Assembly (NCBI RefSeq): GCF_003122215.1
Contig: NZ_QEYD01000003.1
Location: 350,961 to 414,960, forward strand
Source: Pararhodobacter marinus
Lineage (GTDB): Bacteria > Pseudomonadota > Alphaproteobacteria > Rhodobacterales > Rhodobacteraceae
DNA length: 64,000 nt
Reading direction: 5' to 3'
Below are positions 7,984 through 18,908 of this stretch, piece after piece. Position numbers and translations under genes: made by a program. Every line of letters begins with the position of its first letter. Position 1 is the first letter of the stretch. The notes beneath the pieces are model-generated. The model saw only the letters and a list, made by a program, of their open reading frames with translations. It made no database searches and was not told where the DNA came from.

Positions 7984-9843
7984 ATGGCCAAGAAATCGAG
8001 CGCGCAGAATATCGTTATGTGGATCCTGATGATCCTCCTGATCGCCGGTCTGGGGGGCTTCGGGATCGACAGCTTTCTGGGAAGCCGCGTGACCTCGATC
8101 GGCCAGGTAGGCGATCGGAGCATCCCGGCGCAGACCTATGCCAACGCCCTGCAGCAGGAAATGAACGCCTATGGCCAGCAGATCGGCGAGCCGGTCACGC
8201 TGGCCCGCGCGCAGCAGTTGCGCATCGACGAAAGCGTGCGCTCGCAGCTGATCGTGCAGGCCGCGCTGGATAACGAGGCCGAGCGGATCGGCATCTCGGT
8301 CGGCGACGCGGCGGTGCAGGAGGCGCTGGTAGGCATCGACGCCTTCCAGGGGCCGACCGGCGGCTTCGACCGCGAGACCTATCGCTTCCGGCTGGAAAAC
8401 AGTGGCCAGACGCCCGCGCAGTTCGAGGAAGAGCTGCGCCGCGACACCGCGCGCAGCCTCTTGCAGACCGCGACCGCCGCGGGGATCGAAACCCCCGCCA
8501 ATCTGCGCGCCGCGCTGATGGATTACTACGCCACGCCGCACAGCTTCGACGTCTTCACGCTGACCGAAGAGATGCTGCCCGAGCCGGTCGCCGCGCCTTC
8601 GGACGAGGCTGTGCAGGCCTATTACGACGCCAATATCGAGAACTTCACCGCGCCCGAAATGCGCCGCATCACCTATGCGTGGCTGACGCCGGAAATGGTG
8701 CGCGACGAGGTCGTGCTGTCCGACGAGGCGATCCGCACGCTCTACGATCAGCGTATCGACGAATACGTCCAGCCCGAGCGGCGCCTGGTCGAGCGGCTGG
8801 TCTTCGGCACCGAAGACGAGGCGCAACAGGCGCTGGCACGGATCGAGGCGGGCGAAACCAGCTTCGACGCGCTGGTCGAGGCGCGTGGCCTGACGCTTGA
8901 CGACGTCGATCTGGGCGATGTCAGCGAGGCTCAGCTCGGTGCCGCGGGCGAGACGGTCTTCGCGCTGGATGAGGCCGGTGCGGTGGTGGGTCCCCTGCCC
9001 TCGTCGCTGGGGCCGGCGCTCTATCGCATGAATGCCATCCTGAACGCGCAGGAAGTCAGCTTCGAGGAAGCCCGCGACGAGCTGCGCGACGAGCTGGCCG
9101 CCGATGGCGCGCGCCGCCTGATTGCCGACCGTCGCGAGGCGCTCGACGACCTGCTGGCCGGAGGCGCCACGCTCGAGGACATGGCCGACGAGACCGAGAT
9201 GCAGCTGGGCACGATCACCTGGAGCGCGGAGTCGAACGAGGGCATCGCCGCCTATACCGAATTCGCCGATGCCGCCGCTGCCGTGTCCGCCGACGATTTC
9301 CCCGAACTGGGCGGGCTGTCGGATGGCGGGCTGTTCGCGCTGCGTCTTGACGAGGTGATCCCGCCCGCGCCGCGTCCGCTCGACGAGGTTCGCGAGGCGG
9401 TCGCCGCTGCCGCGCGCGAGCAGGCGGTCGAGGCCGCGCTGATGGCGCTGGGTCAGGAATGGAGCGCCGAGCTGGCCTCGGACGGCGTCGAAGCCTTTGC
9501 CGAGACGCACGAGATCGCCGCCGAAAGCTTCGAGGGTGTGACGCGGCTGGACCGCGTGGCGCAGATCCCGAACGAGATGATGGAATCGCTGATGTCCGCC
9601 GAGCCGGGCACGCCGATTCTGAACGTCGCCGATGGCCGGGCGCTGCTGGCGCTGACCGGCCCGGTGGGTGACGCCGACCCCGAGAACCCGCAGACCGCGC
9701 AGCTGATGCAGAGCATCGACAGCCAGATCGGCCAGGCCCTGGCGCAGGACGTCTATACGTACTTCGCCCGCGCGCTGCAGGCCGAGGCGGGGATCTCGCT
9801 CGACCAGAACGCGATCAACGCCGTCCACGCCAATTTCCGCTGA
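7984..9843 (+). CDS. PpiD/SurA-like periplasmic peptidyl-prolyl isomerase
   Basis: The product (619 residues) has a short cytoplasmic N terminus, one membrane anchor (about residues 12-30, IVMWILMILLIAGLGGFGID) and a large acidic periplasmic part. The SurA_N-like helical region follows the anchor (QTYANALQQEMNAYGQQ and onward). A parvulin-like segment begins near YVQPERRLVERLVFG, and a long C-terminal helical region follows. PpiD-type foldases work near the Sec translocon on newly exported proteins. ATG 7984 is preferred over GTG/ATG codons at 7963 because it gives the usual MAKKSSA start. The parvulin domain is divergent, so isomerase activity may be weak. It lies 40 bp upstream of trpE, possibly co-transcribed. 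Confidence 0.85.
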   Translation: MAKKSSAQNIVMWILMILLIAGLGGFGIDSFLGSRVTSIGQVGDRSIPAQTYANALQQEMNAYGQQIGEPVTLARAQQLRIDESVRSQLIVQAALDNEAERIGISVGDAAVQEALVGIDAFQGPTGGFDRETYRFRLENSGQTPAQFEEELRRDTARSLLQTATAAGIETPANLRAALMDYYATPHSFDVFTLTEEMLPEPVAAPSDEAVQAYYDANIENFTAPEMRRITYAWLTPEMVRDEVVLSDEAIRTLYDQRIDEYVQPERRLVERLVFGTEDEAQQALARIEAGETSFDALVEARGLTLDDVDLGDVSEAQLGAAGETVFALDEAGAVVGPLPSSLGPALYRMNAILNAQEVSFEEARDELRDELAADGARRLIADRREALDDLLAGGATLEDMADETEMQLGTITWSAESNEGIAAYTEFADAAAAVSADDFPELGGLSDGGLFALRLDEVIPPAPRPLDEVREAVAAAAREQAVEAALMALGQEWSAELASDGVEAFAETHEIAAESFEGVTRLDRVAQIPNEMMESLMSAEPGTPILNVADGRALLALTGPVGDADPENPQTAQLMQSIDSQIGQALAQDVYTYFARALQAEAGISLDQNAINAVHANFR

Positions 9844-9883
9844 CGCCCGTCGCGGCCCTCACCCGTCTTGAAAGGCCCCGCCC

Positions 9884-11404
<1,521 letters not shown>

Positions 11405-11465
11405 GCGCCGGACGGTCCCCGTCCGCACCGTCGCGAACGCGTGGCTGCGCCTGACACCCGGAATG

Positions 11466-11494
11466 AAAAAGGCCGCGCCCTTGCAGACGCGGCC
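11466..11494 (-). terminator. Terminator of the mttB-like gene
   Basis: Read on the minus strand, a 7-bp stem GGCCGCG/CGCGGCC with a 10-nt loop (11471-11494) runs into TTTTTC (11466-11470). It lies about 40 bp after the minus-strand stop at 11537, between the convergent trpE and mttB-like genes. Confidence 0.65.
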
Positions 11495-11499
11495 AGGCT

Positions 11500-11524
11500 G
11501 TAGGGTGCGTGCTGTGCACGCACC
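11500..11524. repeat. REP-like palindrome, GTAGGGTGCG family (copy 1)
   Basis: GTAGG is followed by GGTGCGTGC-TGT-GCACGCACC, a 9-bp palindrome with a 3-nt loop (11504-11524). The same GTAGGGTgCG...CGCACC core recurs at 36371, 62937 and 63060. It lies in the trpE/mttB convergent gap, a typical site for REP-type elements. Confidence 0.55.
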
Positions 11525-11536
11525 GCCCTGCCCCTC

Positions 11537-13081
11537 TCAACCGAAGGCGTCGGGTTCGCTCGCCTTGCGCTGGTCGACGAAGGCCTGCAGCGCTTCGACG
11601 ATGGCCGGATCGATGGCCGGGGCCTGATAATCGCGCAGAAGCTTCTTCACCCGCACATTGGCAAGCTGCGAGGAATCGCGCGCGCCTTCTTCTTCCCAGG
11701 TCTCGTAGGGCTTGTAATCCAGCACCTCGGTGCGCCAGAACGCGGTCTTGAAGTTGTTCTGCGTGTGCTGGCAGCCGAGGAAGTGACCGCCCGGCCCCAC
11801 TTCGCGCAGCGCGTCCATGGCCTGCCCGTTATCGTCCATATAGACGCCCTTGGCGAGGTGATGCAGCGTGCCCAGCTGATCGGCATCCAGCACGAATTTC
11901 TCGTAGCTCGACACCAGACCGCCTTCCAGCCAGCCGCAGGCATGAAGCATGAAGTTGACCCCCGCGAGCAACGCCATGTTGAGCGAGTTCGCGGTCTCGT
12001 AGGCGGCCTGCGCGTCGGGCAGCTTCGAGCCGCAGAACGAGCCGCCCGACCGGTAGGGCAGGTTCAGGCGGCGGGCGAGCTGGCCCACGCCATAGGTGAT
12101 ATGCGCGGCTTCCGGCGTGCCGAAGGTGGGCGCGCCCGAATTCATGTCGATCGAAGTCACGAAGGCGCCCATGATCACCGGCGCGCCCTTGCGGATGAGC
12201 TGGCTATAGGCCACGCCCGCCAGCACTTCGGCCAGAACCTGCGTCAGCGTGCCCGCCACCGTCACGGGCGCCATGGCGCCGCCGACGATGAAGGGCGAGA
12301 TGATCGAGGCCTGATTGTTGCGCGCATAGACTTCTAGCGCGCCCATCATCACCGAATCGAAGGTCAGCGGCGAGTTGATGTTGATGAGCGAGGTCATCAC
12401 CGTGTTCTGGTCGACGAAATCCTCGCCGAACAGGATCTTCGACATCCGGACCGAATCCTCGGCCCGGACGGGTTCGGTGACCGAGCCCATATAGGGCTTG
12501 TCCGACAGCGTCATATGCGCCAGCAGCATGTCCAGATGGCGCTTGTTCACCGCGACATCGGTGGGCTCGCAGACCGTGCCGCCCGAATGGTGCAGCCATT
12601 TGGACATGTAGCCCAGCTTCACGAAGTTGCGGAAATCCTCGATCGTGGCATAGCGGCGCCCGCCTTCATTGTCGCGCACGAAGGGCGGGCCATAGACCGG
12701 CGCCAGCACCAGGTTGCGGCCACCGATCTCGACATTGCGCTCAGGGTTGCGGGCATGCTGAGTGAACGCGGAGGGCGCCGTCGCGCAAAGCTGGCGGGCC
12801 AGACCGCGGGGGATGCGCACGCGCTCGCCCTGCACATCGGCCCCGGCCTCGCGCCAGCGCTGCAGCGCTTCGGGATTCTCGACGAAATTGACGCCGATTT
12901 CTTCCAGCACCGTTTCCGCGTTGTATTCGATGATTTCGAGCGCTTCCTCGTTGAGGACCTCGAAATTCGGGATATTGCGCTGGATGAACTTGGCCGTCTC
13001 GACCGAAACGGCGGTGCGCTCCGCCCGGCGGGCGGCGCCGCCGCCTCCCCGTGTCCGACGCTCGGCCCTGACTTCGCTCAT
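11537..13081 (-). CDS. MttB-family corrinoid-dependent methyltransferase (non-pyrrolysine)
   Basis: The product (514 residues) belongs to the trimethylamine methyltransferase (MttB) TIM-barrel family. In methanogens MttB uses pyrrolysine; here no in-frame TAG is present, as in bacterial MttB homologues that demethylate quaternary amines such as glycine betaine or carnitine. Family stretches include PVYGPPFVRDNEGGRR, SGGTVCEPTDVA and GPGGHFLGCQHTQNNF. ATG 13081, with GGGAGA upstream, is chosen over the adjacent GTG 13084. No corrinoid protein or reactivase gene is adjacent, so the methyl acceptor must be encoded elsewhere. The substrate cannot be read from the sequence. Confidence 0.88.
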   Translation of the reverse strand: MSEVRAERRTRGGGGAARRAERTAVSVETAKFIQRNIPNFEVLNEEALEIIEYNAETVLEEIGVNFVENPEALQRWREAGADVQGERVRIPRGLARQLCATAPSAFTQHARNPERNVEIGGRNLVLAPVYGPPFVRDNEGGRRYATIEDFRNFVKLGYMSKWLHHSGGTVCEPTDVAVNKRHLDMLLAHMTLSDKPYMGSVTEPVRAEDSVRMSKILFGEDFVDQNTVMTSLININSPLTFDSVMMGALEVYARNNQASIISPFIVGGAMAPVTVAGTLTQVLAEVLAGVAYSQLIRKGAPVIMGAFVTSIDMNSGAPTFGTPEAAHITYGVGQLARRLNLPYRSGGSFCGSKLPDAQAAYETANSLNMALLAGVNFMLHACGWLEGGLVSSYEKFVLDADQLGTLHHLAKGVYMDDNGQAMDALREVGPGGHFLGCQHTQNNFKTAFWRTEVLDYKPYETWEEEGARDSSQLANVRVKKLLRDYQAPAIDPAIVEALQAFVDQRKASEPDAFG

Positions 13082-13245
13082 CACTCATTCTCCCGCGTTG
13101 AGGGTCATGGAGCAGAGCAATATTGCCTTGGACCGGGCGGGGATGGCCGGGAAGCGTCCTTTGGCGACCAAAGGCGACATCCGGATGCAAAGGAGGGGCG
13201 CAAAGGGCGGGTTTCGCGTCCGCCTTCACACTCCGCGTCAGGTCG

Positions 13246-13503
13246 TCAGCGGGGACGCCGCGCGCGCAGGATCCGCTGCCAGATCGTGCCGCCCATATAC
13301 CGTCCCAGCACGACGAAATAGGCGATGATCAGCACGAAAAGCGCGACGGCGGGTGCGCCCGACAGCTGAAAGCCCGTTTCGGTCAGGTTGCCGGTCAGCC
13401 GCGCGATGACGTAGCCGCCCAGCGCGAAGATCGTCAGGAAATCGAGGATCGCCGCCAGCACGATGCGCCAGGTCGCGGGAACGGAAGATTGGGTGTCACT
13501 CAT
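13246..13503 (-). CDS. Small RDD-like membrane protein
   Basis: The 85-residue product has two predicted membrane helices (about 15-34 and 51-69). The first carries the Asp of the RDD family ([10 protein letters not shown]), and a GGTIWQRIL segment follows the second, where RDD proteins have their conserved GxT motif. A longer opening to 13626 adds only low-complexity sequence; ATG 13503 is preceded by GGAGC. The role of such minimal RDD proteins is unknown, perhaps transport or assembly. It is divergent from guaA. Confidence 0.7.
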   Translation of the reverse strand: MSDTQSSVPATWRIVLAAILDFLTIFALGGYVIARLTGNLTETGFQLSGAPAVALFVLIIAYFVVLGRYMGGTIWQRILRARRPR

Positions 13504-13685
13504 ATCGGGCTCCGGATCGCGCCCGGCTGCAGGAAAGGCGGGCGCGCGGGGTTGCGGGAACGGTCGTATGCTCTGCTTATAGGCCCGCGACGCGCCGGAT
13601 GCCACCATGGCGGGAACCGCCGGCAAGCCGTGCTGCGCTGCGCGATCCCTCTTGTGATTTTTGTCAACCCACGCTACGCGACGGC

Positions 13686-15269
13686 ATGACCGAGCACAAT
13701 TCTCCCACCCGTCACGACCGGCTTCTCATCATCGATTTCGGCTCTCAGGTGACGCAGCTGATCGCGCGCCGCCTGCGCGAGCTGAACGTCTATTGCGAGA
13801 TCCATCCCTATCAGAACGTCACCGACGCCTTCCTGCAGGATTTCGCCCCGAAGGCGATCATCTTCTCGGGCGGCCCGGACAGCGTGACGCGCGAGGGCTC
13901 TCCCCGCCCGCCGCAATCCGCCTACAGCCTCGGCGTGCCGATCCTGGGCATCTGCTACGGTCAGCAGGTGATGATGCAGGACCTGGGCGGCGTGGTTGAA
14001 GCGGGACAAAGCCACACCGCCGAATTCGGCCGCGCCTGGGTGAAGCCGACCGAGCTGAAGACCGATCTGTTCAATGGCTGGTTCATGGACCCGACGGGCC
14101 GCGAACAGGTCTGGATGAGCCACGGCGACCACGTCGCCAAACTGGCCCCGGGTTTCGAGGTCTACGGCACCTCGACCGGCGCGCCCTTCGCCATGACCGC
14201 CGATCTGGAGCGTCGCTTCTACGCCGTGCAGTTCCACCCCGAGGTGCATCACACCCCGAACGGCGCCACGCTCTACGAGAATTTCGTGCGTCTCGCGGGG
14301 TTCACCGGCGACTGGACGATGGGCGCCTATCGCGAAGAGATGATCGCCAAGATCCGCGCGCAGGTGGGCGACAAGAAGGTGATCTGCGCGCTGTCGGGCG
14401 GCGTGGACAGCTCGGTGACGGGCATCCTGCTGCACGAGGCGATCGGCGATCAGCTGACCTGCGTCTTCGTCGATCACGGCCTGCTGCGGCTGGGCGAGGC
14501 CGAGCAGGTCGTGCAGATGTTCCGCGAGAACTACAACCTGAACCTGATCCACGCCGATGAGAGCGAGCTCTTTCTCGGCGCGCTCGAAGGGGTCACCGAC
14601 CCCGAGGTCAAGCGCAAGACGATCGGCAAGCTGTTCATCGACGTGTTCCAGAAATACGCCGACCAGATCGAGGGCGCCGAATTCCTCGCGCAGGGCACGC
14701 TTTACCCCGATGTCATTGAATCGGTCAGCTTTTCCGGCGGCCCTTCGGTCACGATCAAGTCGCACCATAATGTCGGCGGCCTGCCCGAGAAGATGGGCCT
14801 GAAGCTGGTCGAGCCGCTGCGCGAACTGTTCAAGGACGAGGTCCGCGCGCTGGGGACAGAGCTGGGCCTGCCCGCGTCCTTCATCGGCCGCCACCCCTTC
14901 CCGGGACCGGGCCTGGCGATCCGCTGCCCCGGCGAGATCACGCGCGACAAGCTCGAGATCCTGCGCAAGGCGGATGCGATCTATATCGACCAGATCCGCA
15001 AGCACGGCCTCTATGACGAGATCTGGCAGGCCTTCGCCGCGATCCTGCCCGTGCGCACGGTCGGCGTGATGGGCGACGGGCGGACCTACGATTACGCGCT
15101 GGCCTTGCGCGCCGTGACCTCGGTCGACGGGATGACAGCGGATTACTATCCGTTCACGCATGATTTCCTCGGCGAAACCTCGACCCGGATCATCAACGAG
15201 GTGCAGGGCATCAACCGCGTGTTCTATGACATCACCTCGAAACCGCCGGGCACGATCGAAATGGAATGA
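13686..15269 (+). CDS. guaA: GMP synthase (glutamine-hydrolysing)
   Basis: GuaA (527 residues) makes GMP from XMP, ATP and glutamine in purine synthesis. It has an N-terminal class I amidotransferase ([16 protein letters not shown] with the catalytic Cys, FHPEVHHTP with the catalytic His) and a C-terminal ATP-pyrophosphatase ([10 protein letters not shown]) plus dimerisation domain ending in [12 protein letters not shown] 13686 matches the family N terminus; the upstream in-frame ATG at 13599 adds unrelated residues. A weak hairpin follows the stop. Confidence 0.97.
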   Translation: MTEHNSPTRHDRLLIIDFGSQVTQLIARRLRELNVYCEIHPYQNVTDAFLQDFAPKAIIFSGGPDSVTREGSPRPPQSAYSLGVPILGICYGQQVMMQDLGGVVEAGQSHTAEFGRAWVKPTELKTDLFNGWFMDPTGREQVWMSHGDHVAKLAPGFEVYGTSTGAPFAMTADLERRFYAVQFHPEVHHTPNGATLYENFVRLAGFTGDWTMGAYREEMIAKIRAQVGDKKVICALSGGVDSSVTGILLHEAIGDQLTCVFVDHGLLRLGEAEQVVQMFRENYNLNLIHADESELFLGALEGVTDPEVKRKTIGKLFIDVFQKYADQIEGAEFLAQGTLYPDVIESVSFSGGPSVTIKSHHNVGGLPEKMGLKLVEPLRELFKDEVRALGTELGLPASFIGRHPFPGPGLAIRCPGEITRDKLEILRKADAIYIDQIRKHGLYDEIWQAFAAILPVRTVGVMGDGRTYDYALALRAVTSVDGMTADYYPFTHDFLGETSTRIINEVQGINRVFYDITSKPPGTIEME

Positions 15270-15270
15270 C

Positions 15271-15295
15271 GCCAAGGGGTCGTTAACCCTTTGGC
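15271..15295 (+). terminator. Hairpin after guaA, possible terminator
   Basis: GCCAAGGGG (15271-15279) pairs with CCCTTTGGC (15287-15295), nine pairs with one G-T, loop TCGTTAA. The tail AACAAAT has few Ts, so termination may be weak or Rho-assisted. Confidence 0.4.
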
Positions 15296-15337
15296 AACAA
15301 ATCGGGGCCATCCTGTCCGCACGGAGAGGATGGCCCC

Positions 15338-16207
15338 ATGCATCTGGACTACCCGGACTGGCTGCGCGACGCGGTGCCCACGGACAGCACCTTTCGCACA
15401 AAGCTGTCCGAGCTGCGGCGCGTCGAAGCCGCCTATGGCGATCTCGACGCGCTTTACGACGAAGACGAACTCGCCGCGCTGATCGACACGCTGAGCTATT
15501 CCAGCGAGGATGCGCGCCGGGGCCGGCCCAATCCCTCGCGGTTGGAAATCACCGGCGATCTGCGCAACAACCTGGCGTCCTACAAAAGCGCGGTCGCGAA
15601 ATATCAGCGTTTCCGGCAGGATATGGAAAGCGAAGCCGCGCATGCCACGCTGCGCCGCATGGCACCGGACGCTTCCGATGAACCAGGCGAACCGCCCGGA
15701 CGGATTCTGTCGATGGAATCCGATCTGCAGCGCGCGCTGCGTGACGCGCTGGGCGATCTGGAGCCGGGGCTGGAAGCGGTGGATGAAGGGGGCGAGAAAA
15801 TCGTCCCCTCGGGCCGGATCGACATACTGGCCCGCGACGCGGCGGGCGGGCTGGTGGTGATCGAACTGAAAGCCGTCTGCGCAAGGCGCGAGGTGCTGGG
15901 CCAGATCGCGGGCTACATGGCCGATATCGAAGCCGAAACCGGCGCCCGGCCGCGCGGCCTGATCATCGCGCCCGATTTTCATCCCGCTACCGTCTCGGGC
16001 GCACGGATGATCGACGGGCTGGATCTGAAGCGCTACGCGATCCGCTTCGGCTTCAGCGACATGAGACGCGACGCCGCCGGGCCGGGCGATTCCGGCTGCG
16101 CCACCATCGCGCGTGCCCCACCCGAAACGCAGGAAGCCCCCGCCGTGGCGGGGGCTTCCGGGATGCGACAGGCGCCGGACGTAGCGCTTACATCGGCGGC
16201 AGGCTGA
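15338..16207 (+). CDS. NucS/RecB-like PD-(D/E)XK endonuclease domain protein
   Basis: The product has 289 residues. The N-terminal half is helical and charged (YKSAVAKYQRFRQ). The C-terminal half carries RIDILARD followed by VVIELKA, the D...ExK core of PD-(D/E)XK nucleases as in NucS/EndoMS (DUF91). Rhodobacteraceae homologues are usually annotated as NucS-like; a role in DNA repair or mismatch cleavage is inferred from the archaeal and actinobacterial family. The last 40 residues are low-complexity and include a 12-bp-stem hairpin in the DNA. The reading frame overlaps the 3' end of the convergent gene by 20 bp, so the natural stop may have been lost here. Confidence 0.75.
   Translation: MHLDYPDWLRDAVPTDSTFRTKLSELRRVEAAYGDLDALYDEDELAALIDTLSYSSEDARRGRPNPSRLEITGDLRNNLASYKSAVAKYQRFRQDMESEAAHATLRRMAPDASDEPGEPPGRILSMESDLQRALRDALGDLEPGLEAVDEGGEKIVPSGRIDILARDAAGGLVVIELKAVCARREVLGQIAGYMADIEAETGARPRGLIIAPDFHPATVSGARMIDGLDLKRYAIRFGFSDMRRDAAGPGDSGCATIARAPPETQEAPAVAGASGMRQAPDVALTSAAG
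16132..16159. terminator. Strong inverted repeat inside the 3' end of the NucS-like gene
   Basis: GGAAGCCCCCGCC and GGCGGGGGCTTCC form a 12-bp perfect stem with a 4-nt loop (16132-16159). In place it looks like the bidirectional terminator of the convergent pair, yet the plus-strand reading frame runs through it for another 16 codons. T-tails are poor on both strands. Confidence 0.5.
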
Positions 16208-18332
16208 AGAACATCGTCTCGCCCGAATGGTCATCAACGCCGTCATTGTCGGTGGCGATCCACATCGTGCCGTCCTGCGTGATGGCAAGGCTTTCGACCT
16301 TGTCCAGCACATAGCCCCCCGTCGCGGTCAGATACGGCAGCAGGTCGATGACGACTTCCGGCGTCACCACCGGCAGATCGCCCCCCAGCGGTGCGGGCTG
16401 CAGATCGGCCAGCGCCACGCGGGTGATCTGCTTCACCGAGGCGAGATCGCCCAGCTGGTTGTCGCGCTCGACCAGATACAGATAGCCGTCATGCGCCGTG
16501 ATCTCGGACAGGCCGACCCAGCCCCGCTCATGCGCGGCCAGCGGGTAATGCACCGCGCCCCATTCGCCGGTGGCGGGCGTATAGGCGACCAGCTTCACCA
16601 TCCCCTCGGGATCGTCGGCCCATTCGCGCTGCACGGCCATCCACAGCGTGCCGTCAACCATCGTTACGCCCTCGAAGCCGAAGCGGCGTTCTTGCGACAG
16701 CAGGGCCTCGGGCAACGTCACCTCTTCGGTGATCGCGCCTGACGCGTCGACATGGTAAAGCGCATGCGGGATGTCGCGGTCGGTGCGGCCCTCATTGGCG
16801 ATCCAGAAACCGCCCTGCCCGTCCAGCGTGATGCCCTCCATATCCATCTGCGCGGCGGGCGCGCCATCGCGGGCGACGCGAATCGCGCGGATGATGCGGG
16901 CGGGCTGCTGCGACGGGTCGATCACGAAGATCGTCGGCTGCGCGCCATAGGCCGAATCGTTCACGGCATAGAGCATCCCGTCCTCGCCCGCGACGAGCCC
17001 CGAGATCGCGCCCCAGCCGGTCAGCGCCTCCATTCCCGCCGAGGTGAGCTGCGGATAGGCGGCGGGCGCGTCCTGCCATTCGTAGATAATCACATGCGAG
17101 CGCGCGGCACCATCGGCGCCCAGATCGGTCTCGTTCGCGGTGACGAAAAGCCCGCGCGACGGGATCGGCAGCAACCCTTCCGGCCCGATGCCCGAGGGCA
17201 GAAGCTGGCGCAGGACAGGCGCCGACGGATCGGTCGCGTCATAGACGCCGATCACAGAGCCGCGCTCGGAGCCCACGAACAGCATCGGCGTGCCGTCGAA
17301 GGTGGCGGCGACGATGGATTCCAGCTCGGTCCCCTTCTTGCCCGACCGGCCTTCGGGATAATGGCCGATCTCGACGATCGCATGTTCCAGCGAGGCGCCG
17401 CTGTCATGGACCAGCGTGCCGTCCTGCGCGAAGATCGACCAGGTGCGGCTGCCGCCGTTCCAGTCGCCTTCATTGGCGATGGCGACATGGTCCGCGTCGA
17501 GCCAGGTGATCGCGTCGGGCTCGCGCAGGCGGGTGACGGTCTGATCGAAGACCAGCTGGCCGTCCCTGGCCGTGTCGACGCCCTCGGCCGTCGCCTCACC
17601 CGCTGAGAAGTGGCTCAGCACGGTGCCGGCGCGGTCGAGGATGACGATATGGTTGTTTTCCTGAAGCGTGAGCGCGATCTCGCCCTCGGCATTGATGGCG
17701 ACGAATTCGGGCTCGGGATCGTCGGACGCGATGTCGGCCAGGCCCGTGACATCGGCGCGGATCATCCCGGCGCAATCGATTGCACCCTCGGTCATCGGCA
17801 GGATCGCCACGAAGCCCGCCGGCATCTGCGGCAGCGCGCCCTCGTTCAGGTCCTCGTCGCGTTCGTTCTCGATGGCGACGGCAAGGAAGCTCTGATCCGG
17901 GGCGATGGCGATGGAATCGGGCTGGCCGCCCAGATCGCAGCTTTCGGTGACGCTGCGGGTCGCCACGTCGAGCGTCAGAAGCGCCCCGGCGGTCTCGACG
18001 TAATCCGCCGAGCGATTGACGGCCACGAAAGCGCTCGCCCCGGCGATCGCGACCGAGGTCGGCTCGCCCTCGAGCGTCAGCGCGCCGAGCGGCGCGGGGG
18101 TGGCGGGATCGGTGATGTCGATGAAGCCGACCGCGCCCGCCGGGCTGTCGGTATAGACCAGCGTCATCCCGTCTTCGGTAGCGGCGATGATCTCGGACGA
18201 GGTTTCCTCGGCCCCGGGCAGGTTCTGCGCGACGGGGAACGAGGCGATGCGGTTGAAATGCGCGTCTTGCGCGATGGCGGGCGTGGCGCAGATCAGCGCA
18301 AGCGCGCTGGTGGAAAGCAGGCGGGCGGACAT
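16188..18332 (-). CDS. Exported two-domain protein: beta-propeller plus phytase/esterase-like domain
   Basis: The product (714 residues) has a Sec signal peptide (1-21, ending AIAQ). Residues about 25-390 form a beta-propeller-like region resembling LVIVD/choice-of-anchor I proteins (GFIDITDPATPAPLG, GVYDATDPSAP). Residues about 425-714 look like the esterase-like activity of phytase domain (PF13449): GISGLVAGEDGMLYAVNDSA, DMEGITLDGQGGFWIANEGR, WVGLSEITAHDGYLYLVERD, VESLAITQDGTMWIATDNDG. Such proteins are secreted, bind Ca2+ and may cleave phosphoesters. It is monocistronic, divergent from an ABM-fold gene. The substrate is unknown. Confidence 0.8.
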   Translation of the reverse strand: MSARLLSTSALALICATPAIAQDAHFNRIASFPVAQNLPGAEETSSEIIAATEDGMTLVYTDSPAGAVGFIDITDPATPAPLGALTLEGEPTSVAIAGASAFVAVNRSADYVETAGALLTLDVATRSVTESCDLGGQPDSIAIAPDQSFLAVAIENERDEDLNEGALPQMPAGFVAILPMTEGAIDCAGMIRADVTGLADIASDDPEPEFVAINAEGEIALTLQENNHIVILDRAGTVLSHFSAGEATAEGVDTARDGQLVFDQTVTRLREPDAITWLDADHVAIANEGDWNGGSRTWSIFAQDGTLVHDSGASLEHAIVEIGHYPEGRSGKKGTELESIVAATFDGTPMLFVGSERGSVIGVYDATDPSAPVLRQLLPSGIGPEGLLPIPSRGLFVTANETDLGADGAARSHVIIYEWQDAPAAYPQLTSAGMEALTGWGAISGLVAGEDGMLYAVNDSAYGAQPTIFVIDPSQQPARIIRAIRVARDGAPAAQMDMEGITLDGQGGFWIANEGRTDRDIPHALYHVDASGAITEEVTLPEALLSQERRFGFEGVTMVDGTLWMAVQREWADDPEGMVKLVAYTPATGEWGAVHYPLAAHERGWVGLSEITAHDGYLYLVERDNQLGDLASVKQITRVALADLQPAPLGGDLPVVTPEVVIDLLPYLTATGGYVLDKVESLAITQDGTMWIATDNDGVDDHSGETMFFSLPPM

Positions 18333-18437
18333 GGGGAGCTCCGATTGACGACTTGTTACCTGGTCCGCGCGGGCTTACGTCGCTTTCGTCACGGCCGCGT
18401 CACGGTTCGGTGACGGAACGATGACGGGGAGAGGGTG

Positions 18438-18710
18438 ATGAGCATTCGTCTGACGGGGAAACTGATCTGCGCCACCGAGGCGCAGGCGGCCATCGTGCGG
18501 GAATACCTGCCCGAGCACGTGCGGCTGACACTGGCCGAGCCCGGCTGCCTGGAATTCGAGGTCAGCCATGCGGGTGCGATGACCTGGGACGTGACCGAGC
18601 GTTTCACCGACCGCGCGGCTTTCGAGGCGCATCAGGCGCGGACCGGGGCCAGCGCCTGGGGCCAGGCGACGGCAGGGATCGCAAGGGAATACGAGGTCCG
18701 CGAGGGCTGA
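18438..18710 (+). CDS. ABM-fold (antibiotic biosynthesis monooxygenase-like) protein
   Basis: The 90-residue product fits the ABM ferredoxin-like alpha+beta dimer family, as in YgiN-type quinol monooxygenases: an opening beta strand (IRLTGKLIC), EPGCLEFEVSHA in mid-protein and ERFTDRAAFEAHQ preceding the last helix. Members oxidise quinones or act as small-molecule-binding dimers; the role here is unknown. ATG 18438 is preferred over GTG 18435; both follow GGGGAGAGG. Confidence 0.8.
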   Translation: MSIRLTGKLICATEAQAAIVREYLPEHVRLTLAEPGCLEFEVSHAGAMTWDVTERFTDRAAFEAHQARTGASAWGQATAGIAREYEVREG

Positions 18711-18830
18711 CGCTAACCCGGTGTTAATATACCTGTGGTCTGATACGCCCGGGAGCGCTGTATTAGCCGATCCGGCGCAGGTTTCGCCCTCGCCCGGCAT
18801 GCCGCTGGCATGCAGGTCTTGCGCGACCGG

Positions 18831-18853
18831 GCGCGCCGCCTTCGGCGGCGCGC
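18831..18853. terminator. Strong hairpin between the ABM gene and hypE, possible terminator
   Basis: GCGCGCCGCC (18831-18840), loop TTC, GGCGGCGCGC (18844-18853): a perfect 10-bp GC stem. It lies 56 bp after the hypE stop on the minus strand, with no clear T-run, and could mark the end of the hup/hyp operon. Confidence 0.45.
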
Positions 18854-18908
18854 GGGGCTGGCTACAGACGGAGAGGCCGCGCGCCCGCAGCCCCCGTCTT
18901 GTCCCCGT

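Noticed and set aside
11537..13081. Pyrrolysine-containing trimethylamine methyltransferase
   Set aside because: No in-frame TAG occurs; the gene is read straight through with ordinary codons.
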